A stretch of DNA of 64,000 nucleotides from Streptomyces sp. AP-93 (GTDB lineage: Bacteria; Actinomycetota; Actinomycetes; Streptomycetales; Streptomycetaceae): assembly GCF_022808175.1 (NCBI RefSeq), contig NZ_JALGBX010000026.1:84299-148298 (forward strand). Direction: 5' to 3'. Of the stretch, positions 19,065 to 26,902 are shown piece after piece; within the stretch, counting starts at the first letter, position 1; the number at the start of each line of letters is the position of its first letter. Below the pieces are notes generated by a model that was given only the letters and a program-made list of their open reading frames with translations, searched no databases and was not told the origin of the DNA. The translations under genes were made by a program, and so were the position numbers.

Positions 19065-20069
19065 ATGCGCGTACTCGTCACCGGCGGATCCGGATTCATC
19101 GGCTCCCACATCGTTACCACTCTGCGTCTCCACGGCCACGATCCCCTCGTCCTGGACCTCGTCCCCCCGGCGGACGACACCGAGTTCGTACGGGCCGACG
19201 TCCGCGACGCCGAGGCCGTACGCAGCGCCCTGCGCGGGGTGGACTCCGTCTGCCACCAGGCCGCGATGGTCGGCCTCGGCAAGGACTTCGCGGACGCGCC
19301 GGCGTACGTCTCCCACAACGACCTCGGCACGGCGGTGCTGCTGGCCGCGATGGCGGAGGGCGGGGTCCGGGACCTGGTCCTCGCCGGCTCGATGGTGGTC
19401 TACGGGGAGGGCCGGTACGAGTGCCCGCGCCACGGGGTGGTCCGCCCGGGCCCGCGCCGCGCCGCCGACCTGGCCGCCGGCCGCTTCGAACCGCACTGCC
19501 CCGTCTGCGACTCGGAGCTGACACCGGGGCTGGTCGCCGAGGACGCGCCGACGGATCCCCGCAACGTGTACGCGACCACGAAACTGGCCCAGGAGCACCT
19601 GGCGGCCTCCTGGGCGCGGTGCTTCAACAGCCGGGCGGTGTCGCTGCGCTACCACAACGTGTACGGCCCGGGGATGCCGCGCGACACCCCGTACGCGGGG
19701 GTGGCCTCCTTCTTCCGCTCCTCGCTGGCGCGGGGCGAGGCCCCGCAGGTGTACGAGGACGGCGGCCAGCGGCGGGACTTCGTCCACGTGACGGACGTCG
19801 CGGAGGCCAACGCCCTGGCCCTGGAGGCCTCGACGCCGCTCGGCGCGTGCACCGCGTACAACACCGGCAGCGGAACCCCGCACACCGTCGGCGAGATGGC
19901 CACCGCCCTGGCCACGGCCCACGGCGGCCCCGCCCCCGTCATCACGGGCGAGTTCCGCCTGGGCGACGTCCGCCACATCACGGCCGACTCCCACCGCCTG
20001 CGCACGGACCTGGGCTGGCGCCCCGAAGTCGAGTTCACGCAGGGCATGACGGACTTCGCGCACGCATAA
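19065..20069 (+). CDS. NAD-dependent sugar epimerase/dehydratase with zinc-like insert
   Basis: A 334-residue extended short-chain dehydrogenase. GGSGFIGSH at residues 7-15 is the NAD-binding motif; Tyr169 and Lys173 in YATTKLAQE form the catalytic YxxxK; LRYHNVYGPGMP follows as in sugar epimerases. Between strand 5 and the catalytic helix is an insert with C120-x2-H123 and C145-x2-C148, which could bind zinc; most family members lack it. The probable substrate is a nucleotide sugar. It may act with the glycosyltransferases 2-9 kb downstream, an inference from position only. Confidence 0.85.
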   Translation: MRVLVTGGSGFIGSHIVTTLRLHGHDPLVLDLVPPADDTEFVRADVRDAEAVRSALRGVDSVCHQAAMVGLGKDFADAPAYVSHNDLGTAVLLAAMAEGGVRDLVLAGSMVVYGEGRYECPRHGVVRPGPRRAADLAAGRFEPHCPVCDSELTPGLVAEDAPTDPRNVYATTKLAQEHLAASWARCFNSRAVSLRYHNVYGPGMPRDTPYAGVASFFRSSLARGEAPQVYEDGGQRRDFVHVTDVAEANALALEASTPLGACTAYNTGSGTPHTVGEMATALATAHGGPAPVITGEFRLGDVRHITADSHRLRTDLGWRPEVEFTQGMTDFAHA

Positions 20070-20071
20070 AT

Positions 20072-20202
20072 CAGCCCCGCCGGCGTTTGAGGCGCGGGGG
20101 TCCGGGGGCGGCGCCCCTGGCAACGGCGCCGCACCCACCCACGGCCGGGACCACATCCAGCCCCGCCGGCGTTTGAGGCGCAGGGGCCCGGGGCAGCGCC
20201 CC
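20072..20202. repeat. Two direct copies of a Streptomyces-type intergenic GC repeat
   Basis: Copies at about 20072-20117 and 20158-20202 share CAGCCCCGCCGGCGTTTGAG followed by GCGC(A/G)GGGG and a short GGGGC..GCCCC hairpin. The same motif is, from general knowledge, scattered between genes in many Streptomyces genomes. It fills the 147-bp gap between the epimerase gene and the convergent histidine kinase gene, where it may serve as a transcription-ending hairpin pair. Confidence 0.75.
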
Positions 20203-20215
20203 AGGAGTCCCGGCC

Positions 20216-21361
20216 TCAGGCCGACACCGGCAGGGTCACCTCGAACCGGCACCCCCCGGGAACGTTCCGCACCGCCGCCCGCCCCGCATGCGCCTCCACG
20301 ATGCCCCGTACGATCGCCAGCCCCAGCCCCGCCCCCGCCGGAGGCGCCGGCACCGACGCCACCCCCGCCGGAGGCGTCCGCGCCGGGGTGCCCCGCCAGC
20401 CCGTGTCGAAGACCCGCGGCAGGTCCTCCGGCGGGATCCCGCCGCAGCCGTCCGTCACGGAGACGACCACCGCTCCCCCGTCCGCCCGTACGGAGGCCGC
20501 GATCGCCACCGTGCCGTCCACCGGCGTGTGCCGGATCGCGTTGATCAGCAGGTTGGCCAGGACCCGGGTCATCTCCTTGCCGTCCACCTCCACCGGCACC
20601 CGGTCCACCGCTGCGCCGTCGAGCCGCACCCCGCGCTCCCGCGCCAGCGGGTGCACCCCGGACAGCGCGTCGCCGACCAGGTCGTACACGGACATCCGGC
20701 TCGGGCTCAGCGCCAGCGCCCCCGCGTGGATGCGGGACAGTTCGAAGAGGTCACCGACCATGGAGTTCAGCCGGTCCACCTCGGTGCGGATCTGCCGGTG
20801 GTACCGCGCCGGATCCTCCGCCATGCCGTCCTCCAGCGCCTCGGACATCGCCCGCAGCCCCGCCAGCGGGGTCCGCAGATCGTGCGAGATCCAGGCCACC
20901 AGCTCCCGTCGCGAGGTCTCGAGCGCCCGCTCCCGTTCCCGGGACACCGCGAGCTTCTCGCTCGTCGCCGCCAACTCGCGTGACAGCGAGGCCAGTTCCG
21001 CGGTCGCCAACCCCGGAGGCGCAGCGAAGCTGCCCCCGTCACCGAAGTCCCGCGCGGCCAGCGAGAGTTCCCGGCTGCGGGCCACCACCCACCGCCCCAG
21101 CAGCAGCGCCACGGCCAGCGAGACCACCGCCGCCATCGCCACGACCAGGGTGACCACCCCGAGGTCGTGCCGGGACAGGAACATCGCCTGGGCCACGGCG
21201 AGCGTCCCGGCCAGCATCGCGGTGACCGTCACGGCGGCGATCACGGTCAGGGACACCGCCACCGACCGGTGCCGCACCAGCCTCAGCACGAGCGCGCCGA
21301 CGGCGCCCGCGCACACGGCCCCGCCGAACGCGAACAGCGCGATGAGCAGTATGTCCTTCAT
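20216..21361 (-). CDS. Sensor histidine kinase (HisKA type)
   Basis: A 381-residue membrane kinase. Two hydrophobic spans (about residues 5-25 and 35-60) and a third near 70-90 precede a HAMP-like linker. The phosphoacceptor box is SRRELVAWISHDLRTPLAGL, and the ATP site has NLLINAIRHTP (N box), SVTDGCGGI (G1) and GAGLGLAIVRG (G2). It very probably phosphorylates the response regulator encoded just upstream, whose stop overlaps its ATG by four bases. The signal is unknown. Confidence 0.92.
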   Translation of the reverse strand: MKDILLIALFAFGGAVCAGAVGALVLRLVRHRSVAVSLTVIAAVTVTAMLAGTLAVAQAMFLSRHDLGVVTLVVAMAAVVSLAVALLLGRWVVARSRELSLAARDFGDGGSFAAPPGLATAELASLSRELAATSEKLAVSRERERALETSRRELVAWISHDLRTPLAGLRAMSEALEDGMAEDPARYHRQIRTEVDRLNSMVGDLFELSRIHAGALALSPSRMSVYDLVGDALSGVHPLARERGVRLDGAAVDRVPVEVDGKEMTRVLANLLINAIRHTPVDGTVAIAASVRADGGAVVVSVTDGCGGIPPEDLPRVFDTGWRGTPARTPPAGVASVPAPPAGAGLGLAIVRGIVEAHAGRAAVRNVPGGCRFEVTLPVSA

Positions 21362-22158
21362 GTCGCGGTCACCTCGCCCGGTTCGAAGCGGTAGCCGACG
21401 CCCCACACCGTCTGGATCAGCTTCGGCCGCCCCGGGTCCTCCTCGACCTTGGCGCGCAGGCGGCGTACGTGCACGGTCACCGTCGACAGGTCTCCGAAGT
21501 CCCAGCCCCACACCTCGCGCATCAGTTCCTCCCGGCCGTGCGCCTGGCCCGGATGCCGCAGGAAGTGCGCGAGCAGGTCGAACTCGCGGACGGTGAGCGC
21601 CAGTTCGCGTCCGCCCTTCGCGGCCCGGTGGGTGGCCGGATCGAGCGTGATCCCGGCGCCCGTGAGGCGGGCCTCCGCCGCGCCGGCCTCCGCCGCGCCG
21701 GCCCCCGCGGCGGCCGCGGCCCCGGCGGCCGCCGCGCGCCGCAGCACGGAGGTGACCCGCAGGACCAGCTCGCGCGGGCTGAACGGTTTCGTGACGTAGT
21801 CGTCGGCCCCCAGCTCCAGTCCCGCGATCCGGTCGTCCTCGTCGCCCCGCGCGGTCAGCATGATCACGGGCACCGGGCCGGCGGCGCGGAGCCTGCGGCA
21901 CACCTCCAGCCCGTCCAGACCCGGCAGCATGAGGTCCAGTACGACCAGGTCCGGCCGGATGACCCCGGCGCGGGCGAGCGCCGCCGGGCCGTCGGCGACG
22001 CTCTCCACCGTGTAGCCGGCGCGCCTCAGGTAGCCGGTGACGACCTCCGCCACCGTCGGGTCGTCGTCGACGACCAGGATCCGCGCGGGCGCCGGCTCCG
22101 TACCGCCACCGCCACCGCCGCTGCCACTACCGCTGCTGCTCACGCCGTCACCGCTCAT
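21358..22158 (-). CDS. OmpR-family response regulator
   Basis: A 266-residue regulator: a receiver domain (about 26-140) with ILVVDDDPTVAEVV, phosphoacceptor Asp in LVVLDLMLPG, Thr in IMLTARGD and Lys in VTKPFSPRE, then a winged-helix domain ending QTVWGVGYRFEPGE. The linker between them is unusual, a run of some 22 mostly Ala/Gly residues, and the N-terminus is Gly/Ser-rich. It is the first gene of a two-gene operon with the histidine kinase. It is divergent from a glycosyltransferase operon, a possible target. Confidence 0.93.
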   Translation of the reverse strand: MSGDGVSSSGSGSGGGGGGTEPAPARILVVDDDPTVAEVVTGYLRRAGYTVESVADGPAALARAGVIRPDLVVLDLMLPGLDGLEVCRRLRAAGPVPVIMLTARGDEDDRIAGLELGADDYVTKPFSPRELVLRVTSVLRRAAAAGAAAAAGAGAAEAGAAEARLTGAGITLDPATHRAAKGGRELALTVREFDLLAHFLRHPGQAHGREELMREVWGWDFGDLSTVTVHVRRLRAKVEEDPGRPKLIQTVWGVGYRFEPGEVTAT

Positions 22159-22281
22159 ACCGTCCAGCCTCCCACCCGCGGGCGCCGGTCCGGACCCCGG
22201 ACCGCGTCCGTGGGGGCGACGTCCGCGTTTCGTAAGGAGTCCACGGCCCTTTTGCGCGGCCCCGGTTCCTACGGTGAAACC

Positions 22282-23049
22282 GTGAGCGAAACCGTGACGG
22301 TAGACGTCGTACTTCCCTGTCTGAACGAGGCCGAGGCCCTGCCCTGGGTCCTCGCGCGCATCCCGGCCGGCTGGCGGGCCCTGGTCGTGGACAACGGTTC
22401 CACCGACGGCTCCGCCGAGCTCGCGCGGGCCCTCGGCGCGACCGTGGTCACCGAGTCCCGGCGCGGGTTCGGCGCCGCCTGCCACGCCGGGCTGCTCGCC
22501 GCCGAGGCGGACGTCGTCTGCTTCTGCGACTGCGACGCCTCGCTGGACCCCGGGCTGCTGACCGGCTTCGTGGCGGCCGTCGCCGCGGGCGAGGCCGATC
22601 TGGTGCTCGGCCGACGCCGGCCGCAGGGCCGCGGCGCCTGGCCCGCGCACGCCCGGGCCGGGAACCTGGCGCTGGCCCGGCTGCTCAGCCGCCGGACCGG
22701 CCTGCGGCTGCGCGATCTGGGCCCGATGCGGGCCGCGCGACGGGAGGGCCTGCTCGGGCTGGACCTGTCGGACCGGCGCTCGGGCTACCCGCTGCAGATG
22801 GTGGTCCGGGCCGCAGACGCGGGCTGGCGGATCCGGGAGGTGGACGTGCCGTACCTGCCGCGCTCGGGGAAGTCGAAGGTGACGGGCACCTGGCGGGGCA
22901 CCTGGCAGGCGGTGCGCGACATGAGCCGGGTCCTGGCGCAGCCGGCCGACGGCCGTGCTCCCGGCCGGGCCGGAGCGGGCACGCCCTCCGGCGGTGCACC
23001 CTCCGGTGGTGCACCCTCCGGCGGTGCACCCTCCGGCGGTGCCCGATGA
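22282..23049 (+). CDS. Family 2 glycosyltransferase
   Basis: A 255-residue GT-A glycosyltransferase, close in style to dolichyl-phosphate sugar transferases. VDVVLPCLNEAEALPWVL is the nucleotide-sugar start, VVDNGSTDGSAELA follows, and CDCDASLDPG supplies the DxD-like metal site. No membrane helix is present. The last 20 residues are four copies of Pro-Ser-Gly-Gly-Ala. GTG 22282 is one of three nearby in-frame GTG codons. The stop overlaps the next ATG by four bases, so the GT2, DUF2064 and methyltransferase genes form one coupled operon. Confidence 0.85.
   Translation: MSETVTVDVVLPCLNEAEALPWVLARIPAGWRALVVDNGSTDGSAELARALGATVVTESRRGFGAACHAGLLAAEADVVCFCDCDASLDPGLLTGFVAAVAAGEADLVLGRRRPQGRGAWPAHARAGNLALARLLSRRTGLRLRDLGPMRAARREGLLGLDLSDRRSGYPLQMVVRAADAGWRIREVDVPYLPRSGKSKVTGTWRGTWQAVRDMSRVLAQPADGRAPGRAGAGTPSGGAPSGGAPSGGAPSGGAR
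22984..23043 (+). repeat. Four 15-bp tandem repeats encoding PSGGA
   Basis: CCCTCCGGCGGTGCA-like units occur four times with one T/C difference, at the very 3' end of the glycosyltransferase gene. They add a flexible tail and could change in number by slippage without shifting the frame. Confidence 0.85.
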
Positions 23050-23669
23050 GCACGACCACCCTGCTGGTGATCGCGAAGGAGCCGGTCCCGGGCCGGGTCA
23101 AGACCCGGCTCACCCCGCCGTTCACCCCGGCCGAGGCGGCCGCGCTGGCCGGGGCCGCGCTCACCGACACCCTCGCCGCCGTGGCCGCGGCCCCCGCACG
23201 GCGCCGGGTCCTGGTCCTGGAGGGCCGGCCCGGCCCGTGGCTGCCGCCCGGCTTCGAGGTGGTCCCCCAGTGCGCCGGGAGCCTGGACCTGCGGCTCGCC
23301 GCCGCGTTCGGGGCCTGCGACGGGCCGGCGCTGCTGATCGGCATGGACACCCCGCAGGTCACGCCGGAGCTGCTCGACGTCGACTGGTCGGCGTACGAGG
23401 CCTGGTTCGGGCCCGCCGTCGACGGCGGGTTCTGGGCCCTCGGACTGGCCGTCCCGGACCCCGCGCTGCTGCGCGGCGTACCGATGTCGGTCCCCGAGAC
23501 GGGCGCGGTCCAGTACGAACGGCTGCGCGCGGCCGGGCTGCGCACCGGCCGGCTGCCCGTGCTGCGTGACGTCGACACCGCCGAGGACGCCCGCCTGGTC
23601 GCCGCCGAGGCCCCGGCGGGCGCCTTCGCCGCGCGGCTGGCGAGCCTCACCCGGCCGGTCCTGCGATGA
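23046..23669 (+). CDS. DUF2064 / TIGR04282-type glycosyltransferase
   Basis: A 207-residue protein of the DUF2064 family. It starts with LLVIAKEPVPGRVKTRLTPPF, the signature nucleotide-binding segment, and has GMDTPQVTPELL and AVDGGFWALGLAVP as further conserved parts. Members are GT-A-like transferases, some called arsenosugar biosynthesis enzymes; whether that applies here is not known. It overlaps both neighbours by four bases and is likely made in a fixed ratio with the GT2 enzyme and the methyltransferase. Confidence 0.85.
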   Translation: MSTTTLLVIAKEPVPGRVKTRLTPPFTPAEAAALAGAALTDTLAAVAAAPARRRVLVLEGRPGPWLPPGFEVVPQCAGSLDLRLAAAFGACDGPALLIGMDTPQVTPELLDVDWSAYEAWFGPAVDGGFWALGLAVPDPALLRGVPMSVPETGAVQYERLRAAGLRTGRLPVLRDVDTAEDARLVAAEAPAGAFAARLASLTRPVLR

Positions 23670-24367
23670 CCACGCTCACCTCGGGCGGGGCCCGGCCCGG
23701 CGGTCCGGTCACCGCCTGGTCGGCAGACCCGTACACGGTGGCCCTGCGCCGCGGCCGGGGACCGCTCTACCTGCGGCGGGGCGACGGGTGGCTGCTCCCG
23801 CTGGACGTGGAGCGCTGGTGCGAGGCTCCGGACGGCGCCGACCGGACGGTGCTGGGCCGCTGCCGGGGCGCCGTCCTCGACATCGGCTGCGGTCCCGGCC
23901 GGCTGGTGTCCGCGCTCGCCGCCCGCGGGCACCGGGCCCTGGGCATCGACGTCAGCCCGGAGGCGGTGGCCCGGACCGCCCGCTCGGGCGGCGCCGCCTT
24001 GCACCGGTCGGTCTTCGACACCCTTCCGGGCGAAGGGCGTTGGGACACGGCGCTGCTCATCGACGGGAACATCGGCATCGGCGGTGATCCCTCGGCGCTG
24101 CTGCGCCGGGCGGCCGAGGTGCTCGCGGTGACCGGCTCGCTGATCGTGGAGTGCGCGCAGGCGGAGAACGGGGCCGACGTGGACGAACGCTGCGAGGTCC
24201 GGGTGGCCGACGGCCGCGGCGGCCTCGGTACGCCCTTCCCCTGGGCCCGCGTCGGCCCGGCGGCCCTGGCCCGGCACGCGGAGTCGGCCGGCTGGGCCCG
24301 GGCCGGCCGCTGGACGGCGGCGGGCCGGCCCTTCAGCGTACTGACGCGCGGGGCCGCAGCCCCGTAG
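23666..24367 (+). CDS. Class I SAM-dependent methyltransferase
   Basis: A 233-residue methyltransferase. Motif I is VLDIGCGPGRLVSAL and motif II includes ALGIDVSPEAVA, with DTALLIDGNIGIGGDP as motif IV. The last gene of a three-gene coupled operon with GT2 and DUF2064, it may modify the product of those enzymes; that is inference from operon structure. The N-terminal 60 residues, which contain a YLRRGDGWLLPLDVERW segment, are shared by methyltransferases of this operon type. Convergent with the serine hydrolase gene (19 bp). Confidence 0.85.
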   Translation: MTTLTSGGARPGGPVTAWSADPYTVALRRGRGPLYLRRGDGWLLPLDVERWCEAPDGADRTVLGRCRGAVLDIGCGPGRLVSALAARGHRALGIDVSPEAVARTARSGGAALHRSVFDTLPGEGRWDTALLIDGNIGIGGDPSALLRRAAEVLAVTGSLIVECAQAENGADVDERCEVRVADGRGGLGTPFPWARVGPAALARHAESAGWARAGRWTAAGRPFSVLTRGAAAP

Positions 24368-24385
24368 CCGGGGGGCGTCGCGCCG

Positions 24386-25501
24386 TCAGTGCAGTCCCGC
24401 GTACGCGGCCATGACGATCTCCATGCCGCGGTCGTCCTCCCGCCGGTCCCGGTCGACCATCTGGTTCATGACGTAGGCCACCGTCATCCGTGATGCGGGA
24501 TCGCTCACGACGAGCGAGCCGCCCCAGCCGCCCCAGCCGAAGGTGTTGCCGAACTTCCCGAAGCCCGCCGTCCAGGACATCGGCGCACCCAGAACGCGGT
24601 CCGCGCCGCCGAACACCTCCTGCCAGGCGGGCTCGCACCCCTGGGGGGACAGCAGTCGCACACCGCCGGCCGTGCCGCGGTTCGCCAGTACCGACTGGAC
24701 CAGGGCGACGGAGCGGGCGTTGCCGAAGCCGTTCACCGCGGGGATCTGCGCACGGCGCCACGCCGGGGAGTTGACGTCCTTGACCCGGACGGCGACGCCG
24801 GCGCTCTCCCGGTGTGCGCCGTCCGGTCCGGGCGGCGCGGTGGCGGCGTACTCGTCAGTCAGTGACGGCGGCGCGATGAGCGGTGCGACGCGGTGGTCGT
24901 GCTCCGGGAGGAGCCCGATGTGGAAATCCGCGCCCAGCGGCCCGGCCACCTCCTGCGCGAAGAACTCTCCGAGGGTGCGGCCGGTGATGCGGCGGACGAT
25001 CTCCCCGACGAGGAACCCGAAGGTGAGCGCGTGATAGCCGGCGGCCGTTCCTGGTTCCCATTCGGGCGCCTGCGCGGCCAGCCCTGCCGTCACGCGCTCC
25101 CAGTCGTAGAGCTCCTCGACCGCTTGCACGCCGGACAGGTCCGGCAGCCCCGCGGTGTGTGACAGTACGTGCCGCACCAGCACGCCCTCCTTGCCCGCCG
25201 CGGCGAACTCGGGCCAGTAGGCGGCGACCGGCGCGGACAGATCGAGGCGGCCGCGGTCGGCCAGGATCAGCGCGCACAGGGCCGTCATGTTCTTGGTCGT
25301 CGAGTTCACGGCGGTGAGGGTGTCGCGCTCCCAGCCGACGGAACGCTCCGCGTCGGCGTACCCGCCCCAGATGTCGACCACCGGCTCGCCGTCGAGGTAG
25401 ACGGCCGCCGAGGCGCCCACGTCGTCCTTGGCCAGCACCCCTGCGAGTGCCTCGTGGACCGCACCGAACCGCGGCTCGCAGTAACCCTTAATGTCGTTCA
25501 T
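24386..25501 (-). CDS. Serine hydrolase of the beta-lactamase/EstB family
   Basis: A 371-residue protein with the class C beta-lactamase fold. The catalytic S-x-x-K is in NSTTKNMTAL, the YxN-like region is AAGYHALTFGFLVGE, and RHVLSHTAGLPDLSG is a typical conserved helix. No signal peptide is evident, so it is probably a cytoplasmic esterase or peptidase-like enzyme rather than a secreted beta-lactamase. ATG 25501 is followed by MNDIKGYCEPRF. With the divergent AraC gene it interrupts a block of envelope-glycan and redox genes and may have been inserted there. Confidence 0.85.
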   Translation of the reverse strand: MNDIKGYCEPRFGAVHEALAGVLAKDDVGASAAVYLDGEPVVDIWGGYADAERSVGWERDTLTAVNSTTKNMTALCALILADRGRLDLSAPVAAYWPEFAAAGKEGVLVRHVLSHTAGLPDLSGVQAVEELYDWERVTAGLAAQAPEWEPGTAAGYHALTFGFLVGEIVRRITGRTLGEFFAQEVAGPLGADFHIGLLPEHDHRVAPLIAPPSLTDEYAATAPPGPDGAHRESAGVAVRVKDVNSPAWRRAQIPAVNGFGNARSVALVQSVLANRGTAGGVRLLSPQGCEPAWQEVFGGADRVLGAPMSWTAGFGKFGNTFGWGGWGGSLVVSDPASRMTVAYVMNQMVDRDRREDDRGMEIVMAAYAGLH

Positions 25502-25587
25502 GGGTGTAAGCCTCGGGCAGCGCCACGGCTTGCCGCCCGACAGTTCCCGCACCGGATGTGTCGGGTGGGCGAGGAAGGACGGACAGC

Positions 25588-26469
25588 GTGCTGGAGCGGC
25601 TGAACCAGGCGTTGGAGCACCTGGAGTCCCGCCTCGACCGGGAGATCGACATGGCCGAGGTGGCCCGGATCGCCGCGGTGTCGGAGTACCACTTCCGGCG
25701 GCTGTTGTCCGCGCTCGCCGGGATGCCCCTCGCGGTCTACGTCCGGCGCCGGCGGATGACGCTCGCCGGGGCGGAGGTACTGGCCGGGGAGCTGACGCTG
25801 CTCGATGTCGCGGTGCGGTACGGGTACGGCTCGGGCGAGGCGTTCGCCAGGGCGTTCCGGTCGGTGCACGGCATCGGGCCGGGCGAGGCCCGGCGCACGG
25901 GCGCGGTGCTCACGGCGCAGCCCCGCATGTCCTTCCGTGTCGTCGTCGAGGGAAGTACGGCCATGCGGTACCGGATCGTGGAGAAGGAATCCTTCCGGGT
26001 CGTCGGCAGGAAGGCCCGGGTGCCGCTGGTGCACGAGGGGCCCAACGCGGCTGCCACGGCCCACGTGGAGAGCCTGGACGAGCAGGCGGTCGTGCGGATG
26101 AAGGCGCTGGCCGGCCAGGAGCCGGAGGGGATCTTCTCGGCGGTGGTGCACCTGAGCGACAGCCGGGAGGAGGGCGCCGAGGTGGACTACTGGGTCGGTG
26201 TGGCGACCGCCCCGGAGACGGCCGCCGAGGAGCTCGACGCCCTCGACGTGCCGGCCGGGACCTGGGCGGTCTTCGACAACCGCGGGCCCTACCCGAGCTC
26301 CCTCCAGGAGCTGTGGCGAGACGTGTTCACCCAGTGGTTCCCCTCGAACCCGTACGCGAGCCGGCCGGGTCCGGAGTTCCTCCGGACGCAGCCGGTGGAG
26401 ATCGGCGCGGAGACCGACTCCCAGCTGTGGATCCCGGTCGAGCGGGGCGGCGGCGGGAGCGCCGACTGA
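25588..26469 (+). CDS. AraC-family regulator with GyrI-like effector domain
   Basis: A 293-residue protein. The N-terminal 110 residues form two helix-turn-helix motifs of the AraC/XylS type (SEYHFRRLLSALAGMPLAVY and GYGSGEAFARAFRSVHGIGP). The C-terminal part from about residue 115 is a GyrI-like small-molecule-binding domain, ending FDNRGPYPSSLQELWRDVF. This is the Rob/BmrR-like architecture used to sense hydrophobic drugs or metabolites. GTG 25588 follows AGGAAGGA. It is divergent from the serine hydrolase gene (86 bp apart), its likely target. Confidence 0.88.
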   Translation: MLERLNQALEHLESRLDREIDMAEVARIAAVSEYHFRRLLSALAGMPLAVYVRRRRMTLAGAEVLAGELTLLDVAVRYGYGSGEAFARAFRSVHGIGPGEARRTGAVLTAQPRMSFRVVVEGSTAMRYRIVEKESFRVVGRKARVPLVHEGPNAAATAHVESLDEQAVVRMKALAGQEPEGIFSAVVHLSDSREEGAEVDYWVGVATAPETAAEELDALDVPAGTWAVFDNRGPYPSSLQELWRDVFTQWFPSNPYASRPGPEFLRTQPVEIGAETDSQLWIPVERGGGGSAD

Positions 26470-26470
26470 G

Positions 26471-26902
26471 CTACTTGTCCCCCGATGCCGCCGGGGCGGC
26501 TTCGCCGGGTCCGGGCCGTGAGCTGCGCCACCTGCCCACGGCCGCCATCGCCCCGGCGGCGACCGCCACCGCCGCGAGCACCAGGAGCAGGTTCCGTCCG
26601 TACGGCAGCGGCAGGGCCGACGGGTTCGGCGGCGTCCCCGGTCGCAGCAGCAGGGGCAGGGTGACCAGTACGAGCACGCCCGCCGTCAGCAGGGCTCCCC
26701 GTACGAGGCCCCGCGCGGGCACGGCGGCGACGGCGAGGCCGGCCGCCAGCACGAGGGGCGCGATGATCCCGTCGTGCAGGACGACCGCCCCGCCCATCCA
26801 CACCAGCACGTCGAGGGGGTCGGGCAGCTCCGCCAGCAGCCGGCCGCCGACGGCGATCAACAGCAGTCCGGCGCCGCCCAGGAGCAGACGCACGCTCTTC
26901 AC
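26471..26902 (-). CDS. Small membrane protein, operon partner of the molybdoenzyme
   Basis: A 143-residue protein with four predicted hydrophobic segments: one near the start (LLLGGAGLLLIAVGGRLL), two in the middle and one near residues 112-130. No family was recognised. GTG 26902 overlaps the stop of the molybdoenzyme gene (GTGA), so it is translated with it. It may be a membrane partner, for example for electron transfer, but no cofactor-binding residues stand out. Its C-terminal tail is Pro/Gly/Ala-rich. Confidence 0.75.
   Translation of the reverse strand: MKSVRLLLGGAGLLLIAVGGRLLAELPDPLDVLVWMGGAVVLHDGIIAPLVLAAGLAVAAVPARGLVRGALLTAGVLVLVTLPLLLRPGTPPNPSALPLPYGRNLLLVLAAVAVAAGAMAAVGRWRSSRPGPGEAAPAASGDK

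Noticed and set aside
22984..23043. Tandem repeats as regulatory iterons
   Set aside because: They are inside the coding frame and encode a regular PSGGA tail.
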